From Methylobacterium brachiatum (GTDB taxonomy: Bacteria; Pseudomonadota; Alphaproteobacteria; Rhizobiales; Beijerinckiaceae): a stretch of DNA of 64,000 bases. Shown piece by piece: positions 34,084 through 43,280 of the stretch. The DNA lies in NCBI RefSeq assembly GCF_020523825.1, contig NZ_JAJALK010000003.1:248001-312000 (forward strand), in the 5' to 3' direction. The notes under the pieces were generated by a model. The model had not been told where the DNA came from and did no database searches. It saw only the letters and a program-made list of their open reading frames with translations. Numbering within the stretch: position 1 is the stretch's first letter; every line of letters begins with the position of its first letter. The translations under genes and the position numbers were made by a program.

Positions 34084-36722
34084 TCTGCTGTCGAGACCTC
34101 CTGGATCAGGAGCGCCACGAGGCCGGACCAGCCGGTCTGATGCGAGGCGCCGACGCCCCGTCCGTTATCGCCGTCGTAATATTCGTAGAACAGCACCAGA
34201 TCGCGGAAATGCGGATCCTCCTGCTCGATCCGGCTCGTTCCGTAGACCGGCCGGTGTCCGTCCGGGCCGCGGGTCGAGAGGCCGATGAGCCGCAGGGACA
34301 GCTTCTCGGCGATCTCCCGGAGCGAGTAGGTCCGCCCCGAGCCGGTCGGCGCCTCCACGCGGAAATCCGGGCCGTAATAGGCGTAGAACTGTCTCAAGCC
34401 GGCGATCAGCAGGTAATTCACCGGCATCCAGACCGGCCCGCGCCAGTTGGAATTGCCGCCGAACAGGCGTGAGCGCGATTCCGCCGGCTCGTAGGCGAGC
34501 CCCATGTCCCGGCCGTTCCACGGGAAGCAGAACGGCTGGTCCGCGTAGCTGCGCGAGACCGCCCGCAGCCCGTGCTCGGACAGGAACTCTGCCGGGTCGA
34601 GGGCCCGGTGCAGCAGCGCCTTCAGCCGGTGGCCGCGCAGCAGCGACAGCAGCACGGTCTGGCCTTCGCCGGGCACGTTCCAGCGCGAGACCAGGGTGGC
34701 CAGATCGGGGCGGTTCCGGAGGAAGAACGCCATCCGGCTCCGGAGAGAGGGCAGCTTCTCCAGATCGCGCTCGCTGATCGTCGTGACCGCGAAGATCGGG
34801 ATCAGCCCGACCATGGTCCGGACACGGATCGGCAGGCGGTTCCCGTCGCGGGCCTCGATCACGTCGTAGAAAAAACCGTCCGTCTCGTCCCAGACGCCGT
34901 CGCCGGTCGCCGCGGCGATGAGCAGGAAATGCTCGAAGAACTTCTCCGCCATGTCCTCGTAGGTCGGGTCCTGCATCGCCAGCTCGATGGCGATGCGCAT
35001 CAGGTTGAGCGCGTAGGCCGCCATCCAGGCGGTCGCGTCGGACTGGGTGAGGGTGGCGCCGTCGCCGACCGGCTTCGAGCGGTCGAAGATGCCGATATTG
35101 TCGAGCCCGAGGAAGCCGCCCTGGAACAGGTTGCGGTCGTCGGAATCCTTGCGGTTGACCCACCAGGTGAAATTCAGGGTCAGCTTGTTGAAGATGCGCT
35201 TCAGGAAGACGTGGTCGGGCGTGCCGGTGAGCGCCCGGTCGATCTCGAATACCCGCCAGGCGGCGAGCCCGTGGATCGGCGGGTTGGCGTCCCCGAACCC
35301 CCATTCATAGGCGGGAAGCGCCGCGTTCGGGTGGGCATAGGCCTCGTCGACGAGCAGCAGCAGCTGGTTCTTGGCGAAATCCGGATCGAACAGGGCGAAC
35401 ACGATCGCCTGGAGGGCGAGGTCCCAGGAGGCGAACCAGGGATATTCCCAGGCATCCGGCATCGAGATGATGTCGTTGGCGCGCAGATGCGCCCAGTCGG
35501 CGTTGCGGCCGTGCCGCCGCGCGGGGGCGGGGGGCGGCTGGGCCGGATCGCCGGCCAGCCACTCGCGCACGTCGTAATGGTAGAGCTGCTTCGACCAGAG
35601 CATGCCGGCCAGCGCCTGCCGCTGGACGAGCCGCATCTCGGGATCGGGGATCGACGCCTGCAGGGCGTCGTAGAACGCGTCGGCCTCGTCCGCGCGGGCC
35701 GCGAACACCGCGTCGAAATCCGCGAAGGGCTCGCCCGGCGCCGTCTCCGGGCGCAGGCGCAACCGGAGAATGCGCGACTCCCCCGGGCCGAGATGCAGGT
35801 CGTAGCGGGCCGCGCATTTGGTGCCGGACAGGTGGTTGGCGGCTTCGGCCTCGCCCCGGACGACGCGCCGGTCGATCCCGTCCTTGTAGAAACCCGCCTC
35901 CGGCCCGCTGCCGAACAGCCGGTGCGTGTTGGTCTCGTTCTCGGTGAACAGCAGCTCGGCCGCGCCCTCGGCGAAGAAACGCATCGGCGCCACGCTCGGA
36001 TGGCGCGCCCAGACCGACCCGTCCGAGCCGGCGGACAATTCGGGCTTCTCGGTCCCCGCCTTCCACGACCACAGGTTCCGGGCCCAGAGCTGCGGCAGCA
36101 GGGTGAGGTCGGCGGGCTCCGGGCCGCGGTTGGTGGCGGTGACCCGCATCAGCACGTCGTCGGGGCCGGCCTTGGCGTAGGCGATCTCGACATCGAAGTA
36201 GCGGCCTTCGTCGAACAGGCCGGTGTCGAGCAGCTCGAATTCCGGGTCGTCGAGGCCGCGGCTGCGGTTCTCCTCGACCAGGCGCTGATAGGGGAACGCG
36301 CCCTGCGGGTACTTGTAGAGCATCCGCATGAAGGCGTGGGTCGGGATACCGTCGAGGTAGTAGTACAGCTCCTTGACGTCCTCGCCGTGGTTGCCCTCGG
36401 CGTTGGTCAGGCCGAACAGGCGCTCCTTCAGGATCGGGTCGCGGCCATTCCACAGGGCGAGCGCCAGGCACCAGTTCAGGTGCCGGTCGCCGAAGCCGCC
36501 GATCCCGTCCTCGCCCCAGCGATAGGCCCGGGAGCGGGCGTGGTCGTGGGGCAGCGAGTCCCAGGCCTCGCCGTCGGCGCTGTAATCCTCCCGCACCGTG
36601 CCCCATTGCCGGTCGCTGAGATACGGCCCCCAGCGCCGCCAGGCCGGGTCGGTGCGCGCCTGCACCAGCCGCTGCCCCTCCGCAGTCTCGAAGAGGCCCG
36701 GGACGCCGTTCGGCTTGGTCAT
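34071..36722 (-). CDS. Glycoside hydrolase, GH63/glucosidase-like
   Basis: A protein of about 883 residues with an (alpha/alpha)6-barrel C-terminal half typical of GH63 alpha-glucosidases and glucosylglycerate/mannosylglycerate hydrolases. Features include YLDGIPTHAFMRMLYKYPQ, EWGFGDANPPIHGLAAWRV, the acidic DNIGIFDRSKPVG and NSNWRGPVWMPVNYLLI. It lacks a signal peptide, so it probably acts on a cytoplasmic glucoside such as a compatible solute or oligosaccharide. The ATG at 36722 is preferred over a GTG at 36743. The last codons lie within the shared hairpin. A HAD phosphatase gene lies 340 bp upstream on the same strand. The exact substrate is unknown. Confidence 0.8.
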   Translation of the reverse strand: MTKPNGVPGLFETAEGQRLVQARTDPAWRRWGPYLSDRQWGTVREDYSADGEAWDSLPHDHARSRAYRWGEDGIGGFGDRHLNWCLALALWNGRDPILKERLFGLTNAEGNHGEDVKELYYYLDGIPTHAFMRMLYKYPQGAFPYQRLVEENRSRGLDDPEFELLDTGLFDEGRYFDVEIAYAKAGPDDVLMRVTATNRGPEPADLTLLPQLWARNLWSWKAGTEKPELSAGSDGSVWARHPSVAPMRFFAEGAAELLFTENETNTHRLFGSGPEAGFYKDGIDRRVVRGEAEAANHLSGTKCAARYDLHLGPGESRILRLRLRPETAPGEPFADFDAVFAARADEADAFYDALQASIPDPEMRLVQRQALAGMLWSKQLYHYDVREWLAGDPAQPPPAPARRHGRNADWAHLRANDIISMPDAWEYPWFASWDLALQAIVFALFDPDFAKNQLLLLVDEAYAHPNAALPAYEWGFGDANPPIHGLAAWRVFEIDRALTGTPDHVFLKRIFNKLTLNFTWWVNRKDSDDRNLFQGGFLGLDNIGIFDRSKPVGDGATLTQSDATAWMAAYALNLMRIAIELAMQDPTYEDMAEKFFEHFLLIAAATGDGVWDETDGFFYDVIEARDGNRLPIRVRTMVGLIPIFAVTTISERDLEKLPSLRSRMAFFLRNRPDLATLVSRWNVPGEGQTVLLSLLRGHRLKALLHRALDPAEFLSEHGLRAVSRSYADQPFCFPWNGRDMGLAYEPAESRSRLFGGNSNWRGPVWMPVNYLLIAGLRQFYAYYGPDFRVEAPTGSGRTYSLREIAEKLSLRLIGLSTRGPDGHRPVYGTSRIEQEDPHFRDLVLFYEYYDGDNGRGVGASHQTGWSGLVALLIQEVSTAESRP

Positions 36723-37063
36723 ACGGTCGATGCTCCCGCGCACGTTCTGGATGTACGCCCGGATACTGCCGTGGTTGAGCAGGGAGAAGTCAATCGGGGC
36801 GCGGTCTCCCGGATCGCGCTCATCGATTCTGCGAGCAGCACTCGAGCGACCGCAGGATAATCAACCCTGTCAACCCGGGGCCGCGAAGCGGAGCCCGGAA
36901 TCCGAAACCATAGGTCGAGCAGGATCTTGCACCGTCGGCGGCTCTGGATTCCGGGCTCGCCTCCGGCGCCCCGGGATGACCGTGTGAAGGCTTATGCGGC
37001 GATGCAAGGCCTGGGATTTTGGCGGATCGTATGTCCAGATACGGTTGTCCGGATTGACCGCGC
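36723..37063. other. Intergenic region containing an inverted repeat
   Basis: About 340 bp between the glycosidase and phosphatase genes, both on the minus strand. The middle is occupied by the inverted repeat described separately; the flanks have no recognisable gene. The side next to the glycosidase start (36740-36840) should hold its promoter, but no clear -35/-10 pair stands out. Confidence 0.5.
36871..36978. repeat. Dispersed-type intergenic inverted repeat
   Basis: Two arms of about 33 bp, at 36871-36903 and 36946-36978, are imperfect reverse complements. Each contains the CCCGGGG and GAGCCCGGAATCC / GGATTCCGGGCTC blocks, separated by 42 bp. This form is typical of short palindromic elements scattered through Rhizobiales intergenic DNA. 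Transcribed RNA would fold into a long hairpin. Copy number in the genome cannot be judged from the window. Confidence 0.65.
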
Positions 37064-37729
37064 TCAGTGGGCAGAAGCGATACGGAGACCATCCGGCCCG
37101 GCATCGACCGTCAGCGCCCGATAATCGGGAATCGTCGCGTGCGCCGTCTCGATCGGGGCGTGGTGGGTCGCCGTGACCACAACGACCGTGGCGCCCGCCG
37201 CCGCGCCGGCTTGGATGCCGGCCGGGGCATCCTCGAACACCAGGCAATCCGCGGCCGCGACGCCCAGGCGCTCGGCGGCCAGCAGGAAACAATCCGGCGC
37301 GGGCTTGCCCCGATCGATGTCCTCGGCGGCGACGAGCAGGGCCGGAACCGGCATGCCGGCGGCGTCCAGGCGGCGCAGGGCGAGCTCCCGGGGCGCCGAG
37401 GTGACGATCGCCCAGCGCTCGGGCGGCAGAGCTTGCAGGAACGCGCGGGCGCCCGGGATCTCGGCGATGTCGCCGACATCCTCGATCTCCGCCCGGGTGA
37501 TGGCGGCGGCCTCGGCCTCCGGATCGACACCGGGCAGGCCGAGCCGGCGGATCGTGTCCACCGAGCGGACCCCGTGGATCGTCGGCAGGAAACGCGCCAC
37601 GTCGAGGCTGTGGCTCTGTGCCCAGCGCGTCCAGGCCCGCTCCGCCGAAGCGATCGAGCTGATGATCGTCCCGTCCATGTCGAACAGGAAGGCGGCGAAG
37701 CGGCGCGTCGGGAGGTCTTGGGTCGTCAT
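37064..37729 (-). CDS. HAD-family hydrolase (sugar-phosphatase-like)
   Basis: A 221-residue HAD phosphatase of the beta-phosphoglucomutase/sugar-phosphatase subgroup. The nucleophile Asp motif is FLFDMDGTIISS at 15-26. The Thr/Ser motif is in WAIVTSAPRELA, the Lys in DRGKPAPDCFLLAAERLG, and the acidic motif in CLVFEDAPAGIQAG. A small helical cap lies between motifs 1 and 2. It probably dephosphorylates a sugar or polyol phosphate in the cytoplasm. It is upstream of the GH63-like gene on the same strand, but the 340-bp gap with a repeat argues against one operon. Confidence 0.87.
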   Translation of the reverse strand: MTTQDLPTRRFAAFLFDMDGTIISSIASAERAWTRWAQSHSLDVARFLPTIHGVRSVDTIRRLGLPGVDPEAEAAAITRAEIEDVGDIAEIPGARAFLQALPPERWAIVTSAPRELALRRLDAAGMPVPALLVAAEDIDRGKPAPDCFLLAAERLGVAAADCLVFEDAPAGIQAGAAAGATVVVVTATHHAPIETAHATIPDYRALTVDAGPDGLRIASAH

Positions 37730-37812
37730 GCCCGAGGGCTACGCGGGCCGGGGCGGGCCGGCAACCGCGCCGCGCGCACGGCCGCTGCCCGCCCGGTCCC
37801 CGTTGACCGGCC

Positions 37813-38049
37813 TCAGGACTCCTTCGTCTCGGAGCCGGGCGCCTGCCGGTTGGCCGCGTGGTCCTGGTACTGCTCGGTCTGGACCGCCTTGCCGTCGAGC
37901 CCGCGCTCGTCGCTGTGCCGGGACTTGTCCCGGTTGCTCAGGACCTCGTTCTCGCCGAGCACGCCGTCCGGCAGATCGGTCATGCCGCCGCTGCCCGAGC
38001 CCTTGCCGTGACCGCCCGGGCCCATGTGGTGCTTGTCGGCCTTCGCCAT
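37813..38049 (-). CDS. Small hydrophilic protein, unknown function
   Basis: A 78-residue, Gly/His/Asp/Lys-rich protein with almost no hydrophobic residues, predicted to be disordered. Its N terminus is MAKADKHHMGPGGHGKGSGSGG and the middle has DLPDGVLGENEVLSNRDKSRHSDE. The ATG follows a GAGGAGCG purine run. It resembles in style the three small hydrophilic proteins at 58.9-59.7 kb, which suggests a stress- or desiccation-type role, though no homology is claimed. Confidence 0.6.
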   Translation of the reverse strand: MAKADKHHMGPGGHGKGSGSGGMTDLPDGVLGENEVLSNRDKSRHSDERGLDGKAVQTEQYQDHAANRQAPGSETKES

Positions 38050-38238
38050 GTCGCGCTCCTCATCATCCTGGGGGTGTGGACGCCGGGAGATGGAGTCCGC
38101 GATCGGCAGGACAAGGCGGGGGCGGCCGACCCCGTGGCCGCAGGGGCGAGCGCTTCACGGGCCGACGCCGATGGTGTAGCGCGGAGATAATCCTGGGCCG
38201 GATCCGGTCCCGACGCCGCGAAAACCCGTATCAGATCC

Positions 38239-39078
38239 ATGCCGAGCCGCATCGACGCCACCTTCGCCCGTGCCCGCGCGGAGAACCGGGCCGTCCTGGT
38301 CACCTACGTGATGGCGGGCGATCCCGACCCGGAGACCTCCCTGGAGATCCTGAAGGCGCTCCCCGGCGCCGGCGCCGACATCCTGGAATTCGGCCTGCCC
38401 TTCACCGACCCGATGGCCGACGGCCCGGCGATCCAGGCCGCGGGCCTGCGCGCCCTCAAGGCCGGCCAGGGCGTGGCCGGCACGCTCGACCTCGTGCGCC
38501 GCTTTCGCGCCGAGAACGACGGCACGCCGATCGTACTGATGGGCTATTTCAACCCGATCCACACCTACGGGGTCGATCGGTTCCTCGACGACGCGGTCGC
38601 GGCCGGGGTCGACGGGCTGATCGTGGTCGACCTGCCCCCGGAGGAGGATTCGGAGCTCTGCCTGCCGGCCTTGGCCAAGGGGCTCGCCTTCATCCGGCTC
38701 GCCACGCCGACCACCGACGAGCGCCGCCTGCCGGCCGTGCTCGCGAACACCGCGGGCTTCGTCTACTACGTGTCGATCACCGGCATCACCGGCACGGCGA
38801 CACCGGATTTCGGCAAGGTCTCGGAGGCGGTTGCCCGCATCCGCCGCCACACCGACCTGCCCGTGGTGGTCGGCTTCGGGGTGAAGACCGGCGCCCACGC
38901 GACGGCGATCGCCAAGGGCGCCGACGGCGTGGTGGTCGGCTCGGCGCTGGTGGACACCCTGGTCCGCTCGCTGGATTCGGAAGGGCGGCCGCAGGCCGGC
39001 ACGGTCCCGGCCGTGGCGGAGCTGGTCCGGGAGCTGGCCGCCGGCGTCCGCGCGGGCGGGGTCGAGCGGGCCGCCTGA
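38239..39078 (+). CDS. trpA: Tryptophan synthase alpha subunit
   Basis: A 279-residue TIM barrel that cleaves indole-3-glycerol phosphate to indole and glyceraldehyde 3-phosphate and passes indole to TrpB. The catalytic residues are Glu50 and Asp61 in [31 protein letters not shown] and the phosphate-binding [11 protein letters not shown] and VVVGSALVD are intact. trpB would be expected upstream, but a small unknown gene is found there, so trpF/trpB lie elsewhere. accD and folC follow, the usual alphaproteobacterial order. Confidence 0.96.
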   Translation: MPSRIDATFARARAENRAVLVTYVMAGDPDPETSLEILKALPGAGADILEFGLPFTDPMADGPAIQAAGLRALKAGQGVAGTLDLVRRFRAENDGTPIVLMGYFNPIHTYGVDRFLDDAVAAGVDGLIVVDLPPEEDSELCLPALAKGLAFIRLATPTTDERRLPAVLANTAGFVYYVSITGITGTATPDFGKVSEAVARIRRHTDLPVVVGFGVKTGAHATAIAKGADGVVVGSALVDTLVRSLDSEGRPQAGTVPAVAELVRELAAGVRAGGVERAA

Positions 39079-39150
39079 ACCGCGCGCCCTGGCGGAAGGG
39101 GCCACACCACCTGATATCAGCGCGAGCTTGAAGCGAACGGACGCGATTCG

Positions 39151-40047
39151 ATGGTCGAACCGATGAACTGGATCTCGGAGGTGGTGCGCCCCCGGATCAA
39201 GACCCTGTTCAAGCGCGAGACGCCCGAGAACCTCTGGGTCAAGTGCCCGGATACCGGCCAGATGGTGTTCCACAAGGAGGTGGAGGCCAATCACTGGGTG
39301 ATTCCGGGCTCCGAGCATCACCTGAAGATGAGCGCCACCGCGCGCCTCAAGATGATGTTCGACGAGGGCACCTGGATCGACGTGGCGCTGCCCGAGGTCG
39401 CCACCGACCCGCTGAAGTTCCGCGACGAGAAGCGCTACGTCGACCGCCTGAAGGAGGCCCGCGCCAAGACCGGGCTGCAGGACGCGTTCAAGATCGGCTT
39501 CGGCCGGGTCGGCGGCCTGCCCATGACCCTGGCGGCGCAGGAATTCGGCTTCATGGCCGGATCCCTCGGCATGGCGGCCGGCGAGGCCTTCGTACGCGGC
39601 GCCGAGACCGCCCTGGAGAAGCGCACCCCCTACGTGCTGTTCTCGGCCTCCGGCGGGGCACGCATGCAGGAAGGCATCCTGTCCCTCATGCAGATGCCCC
39701 GGACCACCGTGGCGGTGCGCCGGCTCAACGCCGCGCGTCTGCCCTACATCGTGGTGCTGACCAACCCGACCACCGGCGGCGTCACCGCCTCTTACGCGAT
39801 GCTCGGCGACGTGCACCTGGCCGAGCCGGGTGCGCTGATCTGCTTCGCCGGCCCCCGGGTGATCGAGCAGACCATCCGCGAGAAGCTGCCGGACGGATTC
39901 CAGCGGGCGGAATACCTGCGCGAGCACGGCATGGTCGATCAGGTGGTCCACCGTCACGCCCTGAAGGAGACGATCACGCGCCTCTGCGGCCTGCTGACCA
40001 ACGCCGCGACGAGCGATGCGCCGGTCCCCGCCCAGGCAGCGGCCTAG
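39151..40047 (+). CDS. accD: Acetyl-CoA carboxylase carboxyltransferase beta subunit
   Basis: A 298-residue carboxyltransferase beta subunit that, with AccA, transfers carboxybiotin CO2 to acetyl-CoA in fatty acid synthesis. The crotonase-like core has [36 protein letters not shown] and [20 protein letters not shown]. The N-terminal zinc ribbon is degenerate: only one Cys ([12 protein letters not shown]) of the four in the E. coli protein remains. The gene lies 72 bp after trpA and 9 bp before folC. Confidence 0.96.
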   Translation: MVEPMNWISEVVRPRIKTLFKRETPENLWVKCPDTGQMVFHKEVEANHWVIPGSEHHLKMSATARLKMMFDEGTWIDVALPEVATDPLKFRDEKRYVDRLKEARAKTGLQDAFKIGFGRVGGLPMTLAAQEFGFMAGSLGMAAGEAFVRGAETALEKRTPYVLFSASGGARMQEGILSLMQMPRTTVAVRRLNAARLPYIVVLTNPTTGGVTASYAMLGDVHLAEPGALICFAGPRVIEQTIREKLPDGFQRAEYLREHGMVDQVVHRHALKETITRLCGLLTNAATSDAPVPAQAAA

Positions 40048-40056
40048 CCGGCCGCG

Positions 40057-41382
40057 ATGGCATCCTCCGACGCCCTCATGGCGCGATTCCTCGCGCTCCA
40101 TCCGCGCACCATCGACCTGTCGCTGGGGCGGATCGAGCGGCTGCTGTCCCGGCTGAACCATCCGGAGCGGCGCCTGCCGCCGGTGATCCACGTCGCCGGG
40201 ACCAACGGCAAGGGCTCGACCATCGCGTTCATGCGGGCGATCCTGGAGGCCGGGGGCCTGGCCGCGCATGTCTACACCTCGCCCCATCTCGTCCGGTTCC
40301 ACGAGCGGATCCGGCTCGGCGGGATCGGCGGCGGCCAGTTCGTGGACGAAGACCGGCTGGCCGATGCGTTCTCGCGCTGCGAGGCCGCCAATGCCGGCGA
40401 GCCGATCACCATGTTCGAGATCACCACGGCGGCGGCTCTGCTGCTGTTCTCGGCGAGCCCGGCCGACGTGCTGCTCCTCGAGGTCGGGCTGGGCGGGCGG
40501 CTCGATGCCACCAACGTCATCGCCCAGCCGGCCTGCGCGGTCGTGACCCCGATCGGCCGCGACCATGCCGAGTATCTCGGCGACACGGTCGAATCGGTGG
40601 CCGCCGAGAAGGCCGGGATCTTCAAGCGCGGTTGCCCGGCGGTGATCGCCGCCCAGGACTATGCCGAGGCCGACGCCGTCCTCTGCCGGCACGCCGAGGC
40701 CGTGGGGGCGGGCCCGATCCTGATCGGAAACCAGGATTTCTCCGTCCACGAGGAGCGCGGCCGCCTCGTCTACCAGGACGAGACCGACCTGTTCGACCTG
40801 CCGCGGCCGCGCCTGGCCGGACGCCATCAGCTGGTCAATGCCGGCACCGCGATCACGGCTCTGCGGGCGGCTGGGTTCGGCGATATCGGCAACGCCGCCC
40901 TGGAGCGCGGCCTCACCGAGGTCGACTGGCCCGGGCGGCTGCAGCGGCTCGGCCGCGGGCGGCTGGCCGCGCAGCTCGATCCCGGCGCCGAGCTGTGGCT
41001 CGACGGCGGCCATAACATCGATGGCGGCCGGATCCTTGCCGCCGCCATGGCCGATCTCGGCGAGCGCAGCGACGTGCCGCTGGTCCTGATCGTCGGTCTC
41101 CTCAGCACCAAGGACGCCGACGGGTTCCTGCGCAACTTCGTCGGTCTGGCCCGGGCGCTCATCGCGGTCCCGATCACCACCTCGATGGCGGCGCGACCGG
41201 CCGAAGAGGTGGCGCGAATCGGCGAGGATGTCGGCCTGTCGACTCGGACGGCGCCGAGCATCGAGGCGGCGCTGGCCCAGGTGAAGGACATCGCCTTCGA
41301 GCAGCCGCCGCGAATCCTGATCTGCGGCTCGCTCTACCTGGCCGGGCTGGTCCTGGCGGCCAACGACACGCCGCCTGTGTGA
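40057..41382 (+). CDS. folC: Bifunctional folylpolyglutamate / dihydrofolate synthase
   Basis: A 441-residue Mur-ligase-like enzyme that adds glutamate to dihydropteroate and folates using ATP. The P-loop is HVAGTNGKGSTIAFM, and FEITTAAALLLF and LLEVGLGGRLDATNVI are family signatures. The conserved TPIGRDHAEYLGDT and the C-terminal LWLDGGHNIDGGRIL are present. It starts 9 bp after accD and is the last gene of the trpA-accD-folC unit before a porin gene. Confidence 0.94.
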   Translation: MASSDALMARFLALHPRTIDLSLGRIERLLSRLNHPERRLPPVIHVAGTNGKGSTIAFMRAILEAGGLAAHVYTSPHLVRFHERIRLGGIGGGQFVDEDRLADAFSRCEAANAGEPITMFEITTAAALLLFSASPADVLLLEVGLGGRLDATNVIAQPACAVVTPIGRDHAEYLGDTVESVAAEKAGIFKRGCPAVIAAQDYAEADAVLCRHAEAVGAGPILIGNQDFSVHEERGRLVYQDETDLFDLPRPRLAGRHQLVNAGTAITALRAAGFGDIGNAALERGLTEVDWPGRLQRLGRGRLAAQLDPGAELWLDGGHNIDGGRILAAAMADLGERSDVPLVLIVGLLSTKDADGFLRNFVGLARALIAVPITTSMAARPAEEVARIGEDVGLSTRTAPSIEAALAQVKDIAFEQPPRILICGSLYLAGLVLAANDTPPV

Positions 41383-41588
41383 GGCGCGTCATGCCTCAGT
41401 CTTGGGCACTGGCTTTTTCGCGAAGGTTTGGTTAGCGCCCGGTAATCGCCGTCGATTCGCCGCATTCGACGCCGCGAAATCGCTCCCACGGCCACGCTTT
41501 CCCCCGGCTGTGGCCGCGAAGCTACATCCTGCATAGGTTTGATCCCCTAGCTTCGGGTTCGATCGGGCTTGTGATGGGGATCACAGAC

Positions 41589-42488
41589 ATGAAGACGCTT
41601 CTCACCTCTCTCGCGGCGTTTACCGCGCTCACCGCGGCGGCCTCCGCTGCCGACCTGCCGCGTCGCGCCGCGCCGCCGCCGGTGTTCACCCCCGTTCCGG
41701 TGTTCACCTGGACCGGCTTCTACTTCGGTATCAACGCCGGCTACGCTTTCGATGCCAGCGACACCGACAGCAACCGCGGCTTCGTCCAGACCGCCGGTAG
41801 CCCGGCCGTTCTCGGCGCCAACGGCCTCGTGCCGTACCGCGCCCTCGCGCCGCTCGGCTCGTCGCTGATCTACAACAAGAACAACCGCGAAGGCTTCTCC
41901 GGCGGTGGCCAGATCGGCTACAACTACCAGTTCACCCCGGGCTCGGGCGTCGTGATCGGCTTCGAGGCCGACGCGCAGTACCTCGATTTCGGTGGCCGTC
42001 CGCGCTACGCCACGAACGCCGCCGTCATCAACCAGGGCTTCATCCCGGTCAACGGCACCCTGAACACGCTGGACTTCTTCGGCACCGTGCGCGGCCGTCT
42101 CGGCTACGCCTTCGACAAGACCCTCGTGTACGCCACCGGCGGTTTCGCTTACGCCACCGGCGACCAGGGCACCCAGGGCGTCGCCTTCCAGAACTTCGCT
42201 GGCCGTCGCGACGACTTCAAGACCGGCTACACCGTCGGCGGCGGCGCCGAGTTCGCGCTCCCCACCGACTCGTTCCTGAACTTCTTCCGGTCGTCGGCCG
42301 TGACGTTCAAGGTCGAAGGTCTGTACGTGAGCCTCGACCGCAACCGCACCGGCCTGCCGCTGGTCGGCGCTGCCCTCAACACCGGCACCGTGCTGCCGGT
42401 CTACGCCGTCACCGGCAACACCAGCCGCAACACGAACGACTTCGCCGTCGTCCGCGCCGGCCTGAACTACAAGTTCGGCTCGTACTAA
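41589..42488 (+). CDS. Omp25/31-family outer membrane beta-barrel protein
   Basis: A 299-residue outer membrane protein. A signal peptide (MKTLLTSLAAFTALTAAASA) is followed by the Rhizobiales hallmark ADLPRR-A and FTWTGFYFGINAGYAF. Alternating beta strands such as GQIGYNYQFTPGSGVVIGFE and GRLGYAFDKTLVYATGGFAY follow, and the protein ends in the barrel-closing LNYKFGSY. The ATG at 41589 is used because the signal peptide begins there. Codon choice looks biased (for example AAC and CGT use), as in highly expressed genes. It is followed by two hairpins, one a strong terminator. Confidence 0.9.
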   Translation: MKTLLTSLAAFTALTAAASAADLPRRAAPPPVFTPVPVFTWTGFYFGINAGYAFDASDTDSNRGFVQTAGSPAVLGANGLVPYRALAPLGSSLIYNKNNREGFSGGGQIGYNYQFTPGSGVVIGFEADAQYLDFGGRPRYATNAAVINQGFIPVNGTLNTLDFFGTVRGRLGYAFDKTLVYATGGFAYATGDQGTQGVAFQNFAGRRDDFKTGYTVGGGAEFALPTDSFLNFFRSSAVTFKVEGLYVSLDRNRTGLPLVGAALNTGTVLPVYAVTGNTSRNTNDFAVVRAGLNYKFGSY

Positions 42489-42500
42489 GACCGGACGATC

Positions 42501-42525
42501 GGTCCCGGGCGCCAAGCCCGGGACC
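42501..42525 (+). terminator. First hairpin after the porin gene
   Basis: A perfect 10-bp stem (GGTCCCGGGC / GCCCGGGACC) with a 5-base loop begins 12 bp after the porin stop. It has no T tract, so it may stabilise the mRNA 3' end rather than terminate transcription. It works in tandem with the next hairpin. Confidence 0.5.
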
Positions 42526-42549
42526 ACGGGATTGGGTCCCGAAACCGAG

Positions 42550-42582
42550 AAAGCCCGGCCTTGCGGCCGGGCTTTCTTTTTG
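42550..42582 (+). terminator. Rho-independent terminator of the porin gene
   Basis: An 11-bp perfect stem (AAAGCCCGGCC / GGCCGGGCTTT) with a TTGC loop, followed by CTTTTTG. This is a classic intrinsic terminator for the plus-strand porin transcript. The A-rich left side could also serve the convergent trxA transcript. Confidence 0.9.
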
Positions 42583-42607
42583 TCGTCGCGCCGGAGGGGG
42601 CGGTGGC

Positions 42608-42931
<324 letters not shown>

Positions 42932-43280
42932 AACGTCACCTTTCGCAACCGGCCGCCGGTCGGGCGGCCTCGGACGGGCAGGGGCCCGCGCGGTTCGACC
43001 AGAATTGGCGACGGCCCACCGCCCGGTCAAGCAGTCCGCCCGCCGATGCATGAGGGCGCCTCGAGGGGCGCATTGCAATGTGCGCTGGCGCATGTCGGCC
43101 GGGGAGGGGCGGGGGAGAAGGCCCTTCCACAGCATGGGGCCGTGTTGTTGCTTCCTTCGCCGAAAACCGCTTCCCGCCGTCAGTGCGAGCGTAGCGAAGC
43201 GACCCAATGCGGCGCGCCTTCTCCGAATGTAGTGTTTCCCTGGGTTGCTTCGCTGCGCTCGCCATGACGGTGCGCGCCCG
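42932..43280. other. Intergenic region between addA and trxA, with repeat
   Basis: A 349-bp gap on the minus-strand path from addA to trxA. Its addA side is taken up by an inverted repeat (43179-43268). The trxA side should hold the trxA promoter; no clear element is seen. No gene was recognised in either strand. Confidence 0.45.
43179..43268. repeat. GTCATTGCGAGCG-type dispersed inverted repeat
   Basis: Two 28-bp arms (43179-43206 and 43241-43268) are near-perfect reverse complements with a 34-bp spacer. Each contains GCGAGCG(T/C)AGCGAAGC and an outer GTCA/TGAC. This sequence style is a widespread interspersed palindrome in alphaproteobacteria. It starts 13 bp after the addA stop and could act as an mRNA 3' hairpin. 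Confidence 0.75.

Noticed and set aside
34572..36860. A 762-codon plus-strand frame opposite the GH63-like gene
   Set aside because: Shadow composition and no domain signature.
38155..41013. A 952-codon open frame on the minus strand opposite trpA, accD and folC
   Set aside because: It is antisense to three well-supported genes and reads as Arg/Asp/Gly/His-rich sequence, the usual shadow of high-GC coding DNA.
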